In this document: positions 33,124 through 44,043 of the stretch, in pieces | How positions within the stretch are numbered: position 1 is the stretch's first letter | Layout of the letters: each line of letters starts with the position of its first letter | The notes under the pieces: generated by a model | The model's input: the letters and a program-made list of their open reading frames with translations, nothing else | Database searches by the model: none | Told to the model about the DNA's origin: nothing | From: Athripsodes cinereus | Lineage: Eukaryota > Arthropoda > Insecta > Trichoptera > Leptoceridae | Assembly (NCBI GenBank): GCA_947579605.1 | Contig: OX388325.1 | Span: 4,521,572 to 4,585,571 of the forward strand | Direction: 5' to 3' | Length of the DNA: 64,000 nucleotides | Translations under genes and position numbers: made by a program

Positions 33124-33619
33124 TAATATAGTTTGTTTATTTGCACCTTCCGTTGTGTTTTTAAAGCATTATATGAATATATCATAATTACAAAAAGTGT
33201 CATTTCTCGAATATAAGACATTTTTATTTACTTGTTGAGCTATGGAACTGAAGAGTCGATTATTATTTCTTATTAAAATATTATAAAATGAAACATCTGC
33301 GTAGTATAATAATTTATTCAAATAATCATCAATTATTGTTAGGTACAAACATTAGGTATTATAAGACGCTCTTGCAATTTGTCTTATAATTCGTTAATTA
33401 ATGTGAATTTAAACTGGAGTGCTATTATTACCCCCACTGACTCAATTTCCCCGACCCACCCAATTTTCATCAACTCGCAAAATAGAAGCGACACACTTTC
33501 ACTGCGCAAGATAAATTATAATATTATTCTACTAGCGATATCACCCTGGCTGTGAAACGTGGAGTCGTCGAAATTCATTAATCGAGGTGAAATTTTGATT
33601 AGAGAATCTGAGGAAGAGA

Positions 33620-33935
33620 CTGCCTCTGGAGCTCAGGTGTGCTGCCAACTTCCAGGGTTTTAAAAAGGACCTCAAGACGTAGGTACTTATTCAAACTAAT
33701 TTATCCACTGAGACAATCTTGTTATGTTTATTGCATTATTTTATTTTTCTTTCTGACGCGGATACATATTATTATATATCTGAAATTGTGTGTTATAATA
33801 TGTTGTACTGTTTTGTATTTAAATTTAAATTCTTGACACAGACAACTTTGATAAAGATAAAACATTATCATGTACAGCGTCCTCGAGGTGCTTTGGCACA
33901 AAGATGGCGATTGAAATACTCTTCATTATTATTAT
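33620..33935 (+). pseudogene. Family G non-LTR 3' end, second copy
   Basis: Same order as 30485-30760: TGTGCTGCCAACTTCCAGGG, a TCTGACGCGGATACATAT block and CAGCGTCCTCGAGGTGCTTT. It has one stop in the coding part. Confidence 0.7.
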
Positions 33936-33959
33936 TATTAGAATCTCGAACTTAAATTT

Positions 33960-35360
33960 ATTCATGAGGTCCGATTAAGGAGGTTTGATTTCTCACGCTG
34001 CTGACCTAATCAATATTACAGAAACATGTATATTGCTTCGCTTCTTCATAGAATTGAGGACCGTATAAGGGCTTTGACAAGTGCAGGAGCAAGCTGTAAG
34101 CGAAATTCCGTGCTATGGAGAGCGAGTTTTTTTCACATAATCAAAAATTTATAAATTTGTACTAAATACCAAGAAAACACCAATATAAACAAGTTACAAG
34201 TCGATAAAACTTATATACTTACCAATTTATGTAACTATATAAGGGATAAAATCCGATTTATATAGTCAGGGGTCACAAACTATCACAAATCGATATGAAT
34301 ATTTTAGTTCACATTTTACTCACTTAATAAAGTTTGATGCATAATTTACAGTAAAGTTAAGAAAGCGGCTTTCCTGCTTTCAGAACATTGAGACTGGATC
34401 AGGGCGAGAGGTGTCTATGAACTATTCCAGAACGGACAAGATTTCTTCCAGGTGAACGTCAACGTCGGACAGATCCGACAAAACTAGTAAACAAGAAAAA
34501 GATATTGCTTATTTTGAGGGTATCTGGATGAACTTAAATTTACTATCTAAGATAGCCATCTTGTAAGCTTCCAATGAGCTTTCACACTAAGGTATTGTTT
34601 TATGGTATTTTTTTTTAATTTGCTATTTTTTTCTCAAGCAAATGAAACTTTTTTGAAAAAAAACTTACAAATGAACAAAATATAATATTGTTTGATTAAA
34701 TTGTCAAATTTTATCACCGTCTGGCCATGTGCTTACTGAATGAATGATGAATTAAAGCGGTGAGCAGTAGAAATAGTAGAAGCAGAATTATCTCTCCTTC
34801 TCTCCCCTTCTCTGGCTATCTATCTATATATCTCCCTCATCCAATTAATTAACAATTAATGGAGGTCCAATAATTAAGCAGTTGGTGTCTTAATTAAAAT
34901 GTCATCCAAACTTCTAATTGACTATCTGCTTCATTTAGATTGGTCTGTCTCGCCAAGGCACTTTCGCGAATTATTATGTTTCGGTGCTTTTACTGTAACC
35001 GTTTTTATACCCACAAGGTTATTCATGAAAAATACCCCCGTAAAAGCATTAGAATAGAATGAGAATCTACCCCCTTTCTTTTCTGTAAAGTTTTAGAGTG
35101 TTCTACCGTACCTGAGATGTGCGTATTATGAATTCGTAAAATATCTCAAAAAATAAATAAATAATTTTCCCATAATTTTTTTAATTGGCTTAAAGGACAC
35201 AAACAGTTTAATTTAATAATTAATATCAACATTACAAATCTCATGAAAAAACAAACCAATCAAGGTCCCACAAATTACCAAAGCGTATGACGAACATGTT
35301 GCTGGCAAAAATATACGTTGTTTATAAAAATAATTAATTTAAAACAAAAAAAAAAAAAAC
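33960..35360. other. Region without recognisable genes
   Basis: AT-rich sequence with a pyrimidine-rich patch at 34790-34840 and a somewhat GC-richer patch at 34370-34490. I see no repeat matches within this window and no credible ORF. Confidence 0.4.
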
Positions 35361-35397
35361 AAGACAAAAACCAATGAAATAAATTTATTTCATCATT

Positions 35398-35954
35398 TCG
35401 ACTGTGCTCAGGACAAAGGCATCAAACCACATTGGTCAAATTTTATAGGAGAAGCAAAAAACTGTAGGATAAAGAAAATTTCAAATTATTGTAATTATTA
35501 TTTTACCAACTTTTTGTAATGTAGTTTTTTTATCATGTCATAAAAATTTAAGAAAAAATATTCAGGAATTATCAAGTTATAAGCAAAAAATCAAAAAAAA
35601 AGTTGATTAAATCCTTTGTCCTGACAAACTTTAGCAACATGTTAATGAGATATGTATGTCCCATGTTTGGGGTTATGTGGTTTGATGCCTTTTTCCTCGC
35701 CGTAAAATTATGTCTGGATGAAATTTTTTGGTGTTAATAATGAAACTTATGCTGTTTGAGTTCTTTTGTCCTATTGGGTATTTGCGATTAAGTCCTTGCT
35801 AAAAAAAAATATTTTGCTTTTTCTATAAAAACTAGACTTTTGTGGATTGAATCCTTTTACCAGAATGTGTACAAGACACAAATGATTGACTTCAAAACAT
35901 AAAACAACTTTTGCCAAAATTGTGGTTTGATGCCTTTGTCCTGAGCACAGTCGA
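35398..35954. mobile_element. TIR element, 557 bp, TCGACTGTGCTCAGGACAAA ends
   Basis: Perfect inverted repeats of 34 bp at 35398-35431 and 35921-35954, starting TCGACTGTGCTCAGG. ATTT abuts the CGACTG on both sides and may be a 4-bp target duplication. The inner part carries several degenerate copies of the TIR core (CCTTTGTCCTGA at about 35610, TGGTTTGATGCC at about 35680). No ORF. Confidence 0.82.
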
Positions 35955-36334
35955 TTTGATCCCGAGAGCAAAATACTATTTTATTTTTATTATGTTTTAA
36001 TAATTTCATAAGAATTGCTTAGTTAATGTTTGCATAATAAGAATATAATAGTCAATTAGCTGTTCCATTAGGTATATAAATATCTATGCTATATTTGTTT
36101 TAAAAGCATTTTCTCCCACGTAATGCTTCCAAATGGAAATAATTATAACGTCTTCAAGCAAATGAAGTTATTTCAAAAGTAATGCCAGATTAGTAGATAT
36201 TGTGTAATAAGCTTTAAGCTTGTCTTTATAATACGAGTATATAAGCACATTAACACTTTTCATAGCTTTTTTATTATTATTATTATAACGTAGATTACAA
36301 ATTATTGAGAAATAAATAACGAGTGTACATAAAA

Positions 36335-36783
36335 TTAAAGAAGAATCTCACTAAAGCCCTTATGTGGAGCATTTTGCTATATGGGTGCGAGACGTGGACC
36401 ATCAGCAAGAGTGAAAGCGGACGGTTAGCGGCATTTGAAATGTGATGCTATAGACGCATGCTGAAGATTCATTGGTCGGAACACGTCGAAAACGAAGAAA
36501 TGTTAACCAGGGCTGGCGAAAAAAGGCAACTCCTCAAAATAATCTGCCAACAACGAGCTAACTGGATTGGCCACAACATCAGGCACCCAGGACTGCTCAT
36601 AGCAATCGCAGAGGGCAGGACCGAAGGCACAAATGGCAGAGGCCGACTGAGAGACGCCTAAATGAACCAACTGAAGAGGGACATGAGCTGTGGCTCATAC
36701 ATGGAGTTGAAGAGACTGGCTGAGAATAGGGAGGAGTGGAGAAGAAAGTCCAAACTCGTTGCAGACCAATCCAATGGATTGTA
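36335..36783 (+). pseudogene. Non-LTR reverse transcriptase C-terminus, family N
   Basis: Encodes the segment after reverse transcriptase: LMWSILLYGCETWTISKSE, then (after one stop) CYRRMLKIHWSEHVENEEML, ICQQRANWIGHNIRHP, GRGRLRDA and, after a second stop, EWRRKSKLVADQSNG. LLYGCETWT is a widespread motif of RTE/Jockey-type elements. The window's last 19 bases contain AAAAAAGGCAACTCCT from the same family. Confidence 0.78.
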
Positions 36784-37019
36784 GCTCATTATAATATATA
36801 CATAAAATTAAAACCATCAACTACTGCATAAACCATAAGCATTGCCCCAATCAGAATTTCTCCTGGTATAAGAACTTTTTTATTTTACTAATAATTACTT
36901 TTAAGTATTGTATTCTGTTTTACATTCTTGACTTTAAAATATTGTATTCTGTTTTATATTCTTGACAGGGATACACATTGTATCTAAAATATTTGTATCT
37001 CAACATAATAATGCTCGTC

Positions 37020-37345
37020 GTTGGAACAATCTTCCTTCTTCGCATAGAGTTTCACAATCGCTCAATGTTTTTAAATCTTGTGTTAAGGAAAAAATGCTAT
37101 CTTCTAACTCAGTATCCGTTCCCTAACACCCCCCCCTCCTCTGATCCACAATGCCTACCACATGTTGGGTGTGTGTCAAATATTATTATAAATTTTGTTT
37201 TTTTCTTTTGTTGGTGTATTAATGTTTTGTATATTTTTTGTAAGTAAATTTGTTTTTACTAGGTTTATGTGAGTGTGTCGTGGTTAGATGGAAAAAATCA
37301 CTTTATAGTGATAATCTCGCCACTGCACATCGTTCTAGTTTTTAA
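37020..37345 (+). pseudogene. Family I non-LTR 3' end, plus strand
   Basis: A short coding end (WNNLPSSHRVSQSLNVFK is the reading of the imperfect codons) is followed by CACATGTTGGGTGTGTGTC, the AGTGATAATCTCGCCACTGC block and the usual 3' end. It shows that family I is a Jockey-like element with a long UTR. Confidence 0.62.
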
Positions 37346-37430
37346 AATTTATATTATTTTGTTAACACTGTTACGTAATGATGATGTGCAAGAAGAATTA
37401 AGAAATAATTTGGAACTTCTGACGTGCATA

Positions 37431-37580
37431 CACTGAGAAAAATACTAAATAACGAAATTTCACAACGAATCATTGGTACGCACTATCAGATTAGGACCAG
37501 AGAAAGTACAAACGATTCATTAGTATCAATCTATAATATTAACTTTTCGCAAACAAATTGTTGGTAAATTTACCAATGAT
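37431..37580. repeat. Half copy of the 51016 foldback element
   Basis: It contains CACTGAGAAAAATACT, AACGAAATTTCACAACGAAT and TTCGCAAACAAATTGTTGG, equal to the left arm and centre of 51016-51279. The right arm is missing. Confidence 0.68.
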
Positions 37581-38099
37581 TTTATACGAGTCCTTTTAAT
37601 AAGACTTATCTACAGGCGTTTTTTTTATATTTCTATATACAAATACAATTCAATGTTTTGATATTTTACAATAGTAACAAATCATTTTTTACATATAAAA
37701 TATTACTCCAATACGCCATTTTATCTTATAATTTATACTTACTTTAAAATATATACATAATTTTCCTAACTTTACTATACTGATACTTATTATAACTGCG
37801 ACTTAACTATGTACTACAATACTTATGTCTATGCTAATATATATTATCTGAGACTTTACTTTATACATACATACTTATGAATTTATTTTTTTATTTTCGC
37901 ATTTTACCTGGACTTGGTACCTGCGTTCGTTATGATAAATGATATCTTTCAACAGACATCTGCGATAACTTTAGATCTTAATACACATCCTTTAACGGGT
38001 AGAGAGAGAGAGTATGGGTGTTTCCAATGCTTACGAATTGGCTTTTGGCTGGTTTAAGCATGCTTTACTCTAGAAACGTTCACCTATTTCCACCTCACT

Positions 38100-38305
38100 C
38101 TTTTTATATCTCTTAAATTACTTTCTGTTCGCAACGGGTGACCGGACTCATTGCTGTGAAGCATTTCGTCCAACCAACCGTCACTTTCAGTTACTATAAT
38201 ATGTTCTGTGAGAGCAGAATCTTCGATGAAAATTCCAGTCGTCACCGGGATTCGAACCCACAATCTCTATGTTGATAATCCAACACTCTACCACTTAGGT
38301 ATGTG
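38100..38305 (-). repeat. tRNA-like / tRNA-derived SINE
   Basis: On the minus strand CTAAGTGGTAGAGTGTTGGA (A-box-like) is followed about 30 bp later by GGGTTCGAATCCCGG (B box), then by a non-tRNA body. The cloverleaf is incomplete, so I do not call a functional tRNA. Confidence 0.55.
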
Positions 38306-39171
38306 GAGATGCGATGTCACCTTAATATTTTACATACTTATATATCAACTCATACATAAAAAACAGTTTTTAAATATCAACAATTTAACCAAAAAAACGA
38401 AATAAACTGTGGTTCTCATTGCAATTGTTCTTACATTACGTATACCTAACTGTTACAACTCTTGTTCCTTACAAATTTGCAATACATTTTAGTCAATTCT
38501 ACTCACCGATTGTCAACCCATTTGAATAGGTATTAACTAGGTAAGTATAAAAAAAAATAGTAAAACCGGATTTAATAAAAAAATTGAGACTGGAAACACA
38601 TTTAAAATTAAAAAAAAGAGGATTTTTTTTATTATGTAACGGAGGTTCACGGGGATTTTCACTCAAAAAATCCATTAATTTCGTTCTTTTTTATGATTTA
38701 TGTCAACGAAAATACAAAAATGTCTTGTCGGCCCGACGTGAAGTTAATTTTAAGAAGCTGTCAGCGTAAAATGAGAGCGGAAAAAATAATACGTCAGTTT
38801 TTTTTTCAGCCTGGCAACATTTTCATAAAAATATTAAGAAGTAATGTTTTACCAATTATGAATTTTCACTTGATATCATTCGTTATTTTCTTTTTTTGTT
38901 CTTCCGTTTATTATTAACGATGTGAAGCTTCCGTTACGTGAAAAGCCGGAAAAAGCTAACTAACCTTCTACCCATACCATATACCACGAGTGGGGTAGCT
39001 AGTATAGTTAATAAATGTAATAAATAAGCCTGCAAGTTATTTATTTATTTTATTCTTCATGCACATTATCATTTACAGAACAAAATAAACAAAAATAAAT
39101 TTACAAAGGAAAAAATGTGATTTTATTTTCACTAAATTAGTAAAACTCCATTATTAAATAAAAAAAATATA

Positions 39172-39286
39172 AGTAAAAACACCTAGGAGTTTTTTTTTTT
39201 TATTATTTAATAGAAACATATGTTTCGGGTTGCAGGTCCATATTCAAACATATGTTAGGTACTGTCAAATAAACAAATTTAAAACT
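39172..39286. repeat. Inverted repeat, possible small foldback MITE
   Basis: AAGTAAAAACACCTAGGAG and its near inverse CTCCAAAGTGTTTTTACTT, with a central ACATATGTTT / AAACATATGT pair. Confidence 0.55.
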
Positions 39287-39359
39287 CCAAAGTGTTTTTA
39301 CTTATAAATTTTTAATTTAAAAAATGTGATGATATGCAGTGGCAAGATTATCACTATAA

Positions 39360-39595
39360 TTGAGTACCCTGTTAATATTGTTTACCTTCTTGGACTGAAC
39401 TCTCGACAAGTTAATGATCTTATATTTGAATCCGTCCAAAGGAATATGATTCTGATATGAATGTTTTTCGCTTTTTCTTGTTTTCCCTTTTTTTCTCTCT
39501 CTCTTCGCCTAAAATATATATATGATGTTTTTTATATGTAAGATGAAAATATGGCCATAACATCCAACGGGATGAGCCGCCATAAAAAAAAAAAA
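39360..39595 (+). mobile_element. Poly(A)-tailed retroposed sequence
   Basis: It is flanked by TTATCACTATAA (39348-39359 and 39596-39607) and ends in A12 (39584-39595). The 12-bp duplication plus poly(A) tail show target-primed insertion of an RNA copy. Source family not recognised; the preceding sequence includes TCCAACGGGATGAGCCGCC. Confidence 0.82.
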
Positions 39596-39624
39596 TTATC
39601 ACTATAAAGTGATTTCTTCCATCT

Positions 39625-39985
39625 TTGTAGCGGCTTGCCTCGATACAGGCATTCGCCTAGTGAGGTTGCTGCAGGTTATGACTGCATAGTCCTGATTGAC
39701 TTGCTTGTTCCGGCGCGCACGCTCAGTCACATATCTGTTTTGGCTGCCTGTTATGCATGTTGGATTGGTGTCTTGTTGTTTTTTCTTTTTTTAATTTTTT
39801 GTATAACTTTTGTAATAAATGACAAACTTGTGGGCTTGGTATTATATAGCAAGGGGTTGGATGATGAGTGCGGGTTGAGTAGGATAATGCATTGTGTTTG
39901 ATTTGTGATTGTGTGTATTATTTCTGTCCATGTGTTTTCCAACGTTTTGTAATAGTGATAAATAAATAAATTAATAAATAAATAA
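39625..39985 (+). mobile_element. Non-LTR 3' end, (AAATA)n tail
   Basis: It is flanked by ATCT (39621-39624 and 39986-39989). It contains GCTTGCCTCGATACAGGC, also found diverged near 9595, and ends in an AAATA-type tail. Its ORF remnant is not recognised. Confidence 0.65.
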
Positions 39986-40010
39986 ATCTAACCACGACGC
40001 ATTGAGATAT

Positions 40011-40426
40011 CTTCTTCTATGAGTGCCATATCAGGTCCCCCCGACGTTGGCGATCACTCTGGAGAATGCTTCCCTGTCTCGTGCTGTGCGGACCAGCTCT
40101 CCCATCCGTGTTATTCCGGTCCATTGCCGTATATTCTGCAGCCAAGACATCTGCCTCCTTCCCACTCCTCGACGTCCCTCAATCTTGCCTTCTATTATCA
40201 ACTGCAGAAGCCTATACTTATCGCCTCGCAGGATGTGGCCCAAATATGAGACTTTACGAACCTTAATATTTGTCAGGAGCTCTCTATTTGTATGTGCTCT
40301 GCGTAGTACTTCTGTATTGGACACCAAGTCTGTCCACGGTATTCGAAGCATTCTTCGATGAATCCACATCTCGAATGCCTCCAACCTATTCATTGTGTTA
40401 ACCTTAAGTGTCCAAGTTTCGCAACC
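40011..40426 (-). pseudogene. Family E non-LTR C-terminus with 10-bp target duplication
   Basis: On the minus strand an open frame encodes FEMWIHRRMLRIPWTD, NTEVLRRAHTNRELLTNI, VSYLGHILRGDKYRLLQL, RRGVGRRQMSWLQNIRQW and a final FSRVIANVGGT. It is flanked by ATTGAGATAT at 40001-40010 and 40427-40436 and ends in a GAAGAAG tail. It is an RTE-like end piece without reverse transcriptase. A plus-strand relative lies at 58500-58900. Confidence 0.85.
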
Positions 40427-40602
40427 ATTGAGATATACCTAATTAAAACTGTTTATTGCTTGAATAAATTAATAAATGGATTCATTAGGTCAGTAAAGGC
40501 AACACCCAACATTCTGTACGAGATAGATTGAGCGAACAAGTCCTGCGTCTATGACAGAGCTTTTATGTAAATAGTAAACAGCAGTTTAATGTAAATAAAA
40601 AC

Positions 40603-40760
40603 AAAAAACTTTGTAGAGTTTTACTATGTACTTTTATTTAATGACCAGGTTTAAACATGTCATGTCTTTTCCAAACTGAGTTTTGAGTTTGAAAAAGACA
40701 TAACATGTCGAAGTTTGATCACTGAATAAAAGTACATAGTAAAACTCTACAAAGTTTTTT
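40603..40760. mobile_element. Foldback MITE, 158 bp
   Basis: The arms AAAAAACTTTGTAGAGTTTT... and the inverse are about 70 bp each with few mismatches, meeting near TTTTGAGTTTGAAAA. No ORF. Confidence 0.78.
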
Positions 40761-40850
40761 GGTTTAATTGACATCAAACTATGGAGTTCTACAAAATTAA
40801 CAGTAGGTAATAAAATACAACAGCTATTTGTGTCGCTGGAACCGTCATCT

Positions 40851-40996
40851 GAGCCCCTAGACAAACACGCACTTGGCGATCGACTACAAACGAATTTTCG
40901 CCTATAACTGCAACAATAACGCATAATTATATGGTAGGTAGATTGTCGAAAAGTTCGTCAGTAGCCGATCGCTAAGTACGAATTGTCTACGGGCTC
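40851..40996. mobile_element. Second copy of the CTGAGCCCGTAGAC MITE
   Basis: Inverted copy of 19293-19447, with GAGCCCCTAGACAA and TTGTCTACGGGCTC termini. The interior (AACTGCAACAATAACGCATA) matches the first copy in reverse. Confidence 0.78.
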
Positions 40997-41014
40997 TAGT
41001 AACAGTGCTGTTCA

Positions 41015-41085
41015 GCAGAAGCACGGCGCTCTTAAGATGATCACGGATTTTAAACGGCACCAAATACAAATCGTTCATATTGTTA
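41015..41085 (+). repeat. Short dispersed repeat paired with 48267-48336
   Basis: CACGGCGCTCTTAAGATGAT and GGCACCAAATACAAATC recur inverted at 48267-48336 (GATTTGTATTTGGCGC, TCTCAAGAGCGCCGTGG). Confidence 0.55.
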
Positions 41086-41177
41086 TTAGCATTATGTGGT
41101 ATCGACTCCAGAGAACCTTCATAAAAATCAACCAATAAAACGATCAGGAGCCAACTAAAGACATCGCTCATCCAACA

Positions 41178-41291
41178 ATAGACATACTATACTTGCAGCG
41201 CTGTACATTTTTTCCATAGACATGCTAGACTTGCAGCCCGGTACATTTTTTCCATAGACATGCTAGACTTGCAGCGCGGCACATTTTTTTC
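41178..41291. repeat. Three tandem units of 38 bp
   Basis: Units start at 41178, 41216 and 41254: ATAGACATGCTAGACTTGC and so on to TACATTTTTTCC. They open a longer dispersed repeat (family F, 41178-41420). Confidence 0.82.
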
Positions 41292-41770
41292 GGAATTTTT
41301 GCGTTCCAACATTGATGTCTTTCAAGCATTAGCAATGAATTGTCTTACAACTAACGTCAGCTTGAAACTGCATGCAAAATTTGATCGGTCGCATGTTCGA
41401 TTTTTTCTTTGAATTACCGATTTAGTATATCTTTGATTTTTTCGAAATTTTTGTGTTTCCAACACTAATAATTACAATAATCATGCTGTTTCACTCCATA
41501 TCATTAAGATGACAATGGTCTCTTTCCTACTAATGCTGAAGTATAGGATGTCCTGTCCTTTATAACAACTGCCGAGGGTGTTGCTTTCCTATCATAAAAA
41601 TTGGCATAAAACAACAATCAATCCATGTCCTTCAAGTATTAGCAATATATTGTCTTACAAACTTTCTCATCCAACATCAGTTTTAAACTGGCAGTAAAAT
41701 TTGGTCGGCTGCATGATTTTTTCTGCTTCCGATTTTTTCTTTGAATTACCAATCTAGTAGGTATGTCATT
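41292..41770. repeat. Dispersed repeat family F, two decayed copies
   Basis: CTTTCAAGCATTAGCAATGA, AAATTTGATCGGTCGCATG and TTTTTTCTTTGAATTACCGA recur at 41630-41765 and at 52977-53155. No coding content. Class unknown. Confidence 0.6.
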
Positions 41771-42269
41771 GCTTCTAACATAGTTTCTAGCACCATCCAT
41801 TAAATGTTGGTGAATAAATCATCCGTCATCCATTTATTTATTCATAAAAGCTTGACATGGATGTGCTAACAAAAAGTAAAACGAATGACATTTTTCAAGA
41901 TCAGTTAAAAACTGTTTTTTTTTTCCACACTCCGTCTGTATTTTGCAAGTGAAGCTATGGGCCTTTTATATAAAAAGATGACTAATGATCAGAAAAAGAA
42001 AAGAAATATCATTTCTTTTGAGTACTTGAAAGGATTATATGCAAATAAAAAGGCTGATATATGCGTGAAAGATAAAATATGGTGTTTGGAAACCTAGTGG
42101 TATAGTTTTGAGATTTCGTTCGAGAGATCCTAATGTCGATTCCATCCGCTGTCGACTTACTCCACCTTCAAGATGACGTCCATAGCATATTGGTCAGTGT
42201 TAGAATCTCTAAAGTGTGTTTATTATTATCTAATTATAATCATAAATAAATACAAGAGTGTTGAATCAA

Positions 42270-42622
42270 AAAGAATGAGCGGATGCAAGAAGGGTGTTGT
42301 GGACAGAATGCGAATAAATAAACTACGGTGGTTTGGACATGTTGAACGAATGAACGAGGTAATAATGACAAAGAGGATATACTTGTCTGAAAGAAAGGGT
42401 GTGAGGAAGCGCGAACGTCTTAGAACCACGTGGCTTGATCACATGGATCAAATTCTTAAGGACGGACGTGTGTTGAGTAAGAGGAACCGACGTGCGTGTA
42501 TGAGAAACTGTATAAATGTGGAGTAAGCGAAGGAAGTGTGTAAAGATATATCTGTTAGGCGTTCCGTTCTCTATGCCTACCCAACTTGGGACACGGTGTG
42601 AGGGTATAGCATAGTATAATAT
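42270..42622 (+). pseudogene. Family A non-LTR C-terminus with premature stop
   Basis: Encodes SGCKKGVVDRMRINKLRWFG, YLSERKGVRKRERLRTTWLD and CMRNCINVE, then a TAA where the copy at 12595 has GGAAGCG. It ends with the CGTGAGGG-type 3' end and TATAG-like tail. Confidence 0.8.
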
Positions 42623-42624
42623 AT

Positions 42625-42727
42625 ACCTTAGACATTGTCGTGAAATGTGAGTTGGCCGGCATCTGGGATCGAAACTCATGTGTATGAGGCCGAAATTTTA
42701 CCTCCAGGCTACCGACGAACTCACAAG
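42625..42727 (-). repeat. tRNA-derived SINE fragment
   Basis: On the minus strand: GTAGCCTGGAGGTAAAAT (A-box-like), then the degraded B box GTTTCGATCCC, then ATGCCGGCCAACTCACATTT. It follows the family A tail directly. Confidence 0.62.
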
Positions 42728-43139
42728 ACAGTTTTCGCAGATTATTATCAAACGTGCATTGTTCTTTGTTTTGTAAAGCTTGGTAGATTTTTCTTTTGTA
42801 TTCACGATTTCTTAAATATATTTGTTTCAAATGATTGATTTAATTTGGTAATTTTATGTTTCACTCTTGATTTCTCTATTTTTAATTATGTATGACAACA
42901 GAATGGGCTTTAATATAAATGATAAGTATGACATATGAACACTAATAAATTAGTCATTACAATGCATACTTATTATTCGTAGTTTGTATATTTCTAATTG
43001 TGTTAATCTCTCTTCTTTCTGTGTTTAATTTATTGTGTTTGATAATGCGTATTTTATTGTACTATTATTTATGTTCATTATTATCATCGAAAAGGTGAAC
43101 ACTGTCATGGTCAGTGGTGTTTTTTAATACTTGAAATAA

Positions 43140-43830
43140 ATAACTTTACTAAATATATTTATTTATTTAGATGTACACACGACGTGAGCCTTTTACATGT
43201 TAAACAAGCAGTATGATAAACAACATACACAAACAGACGCAGTAGTCAAAAATACATTTTTGTGTAAATATAGATTAATTAATTAATAAGCAACAGTAAA
43301 AAAAAATTGTTCAAAACAAAACAGGTCTACGATAAATAATATACAGTAATTATGTCAATTCAAACAAGCATGAATATGTCAAAATAATAAAACAACAATT
43401 CTGAACAAATAAAAACAAAGATAATATGCTAGTAAGATAATTAAACTATCAACAGGTGAGAATAAATATAGTACAAAATAAAATATATGTGATGTGTCTG
43501 TAGTGTTCTGTCGAATCAAATAAATAAAATATGCAATTAATAATTATTGTGAAAATATCCTTACAAAAATATGCATTCATTAGCATATAATCAATTTTAT
43601 TCTACAACGAAAATTTGACAAAATGTAAAAAGAAATAGATTCATTACTTTACGGTATCGAAATTGATTTAGAAATTTAATATTGAATTTGAAGTGGAGAC
43701 AATTAATTTAAGCCAGTTGAGTGCCTTTTAAGGAAGTGGTTGTGATATTAATGAAAACTCAGGAATATATCTATTTATTAGACTCCTTCACTTACCCGCA
43801 AGTTTTTTATTGTACTAATATTAATTCTGT
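43140..43830. other. AT-rich region, non-LTR 3' tail at its left edge
   Basis: It starts with TTTATTTATTTAGATGTACAC and CCTTTTACATGTTAAACAAG, the inverse of an (AAATA)n-tailed non-LTR end. The rest has no feature that I can support. Confidence 0.4.
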
Positions 43831-43836
43831 CTAAAA

Positions 43837-44035
43837 CAAGGGTGGCCAACTCGCGGCCCATTGGGTGTCTACTTGTGGCCCGCGAAGCATTTTCACATTT
43901 TTTTTAGTCGGTACAATTAGTATCCGTTACTTTTTTCTTAGAAATTTTAAGGTGAAATTAAATTGGTAAATGTTCCATACATGGAATACATATATTGTTT
44001 TACGGTCCGGATGCTAAAAAGGTTAGCCACTCATG
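43837..44035. mobile_element. hAT MITE, 199 bp, with 8-bp target duplication
   Basis: The ends CAAGGGTGGCCAAC and (inverse) CATGAGTGGCTAACC are imperfect inverted repeats of the CAxxGGTGGC type common in hAT elements. GTCTAAAA flanks both sides (43829-43836 and 44036-44043). Unrelated to the TAGTG hAT MITEs at 3064 and 4400. Confidence 0.85.
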
Positions 44036-44043
44036 GTCTAAAA

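Larger units (their letters stand above)
39310..40440 (-). repeat. Family I non-LTR 3' end carrying three nested insertions
   Basis: The order ATGCAGTGGCAAGATTATCACTATAA, AGTGATTTCTTCCATCT, AACCACGACGCATTGAGATA (given here in pieces) is interrupted at three points. Each interruption shows a target duplication (see the three following entries). Confidence 0.75.

Noticed and set aside
38100..38305. Functional tRNA gene on the minus strand
   Set aside because: A and B boxes are visible, but the acceptor and anticodon arms do not close convincingly, and the sequence continues as a dispersed body. SINE origin is more likely.
40019..40361. Several plus-strand frames at the same place
   Set aside because: They are antisense shadows of the family E retrotransposon end on the minus strand.
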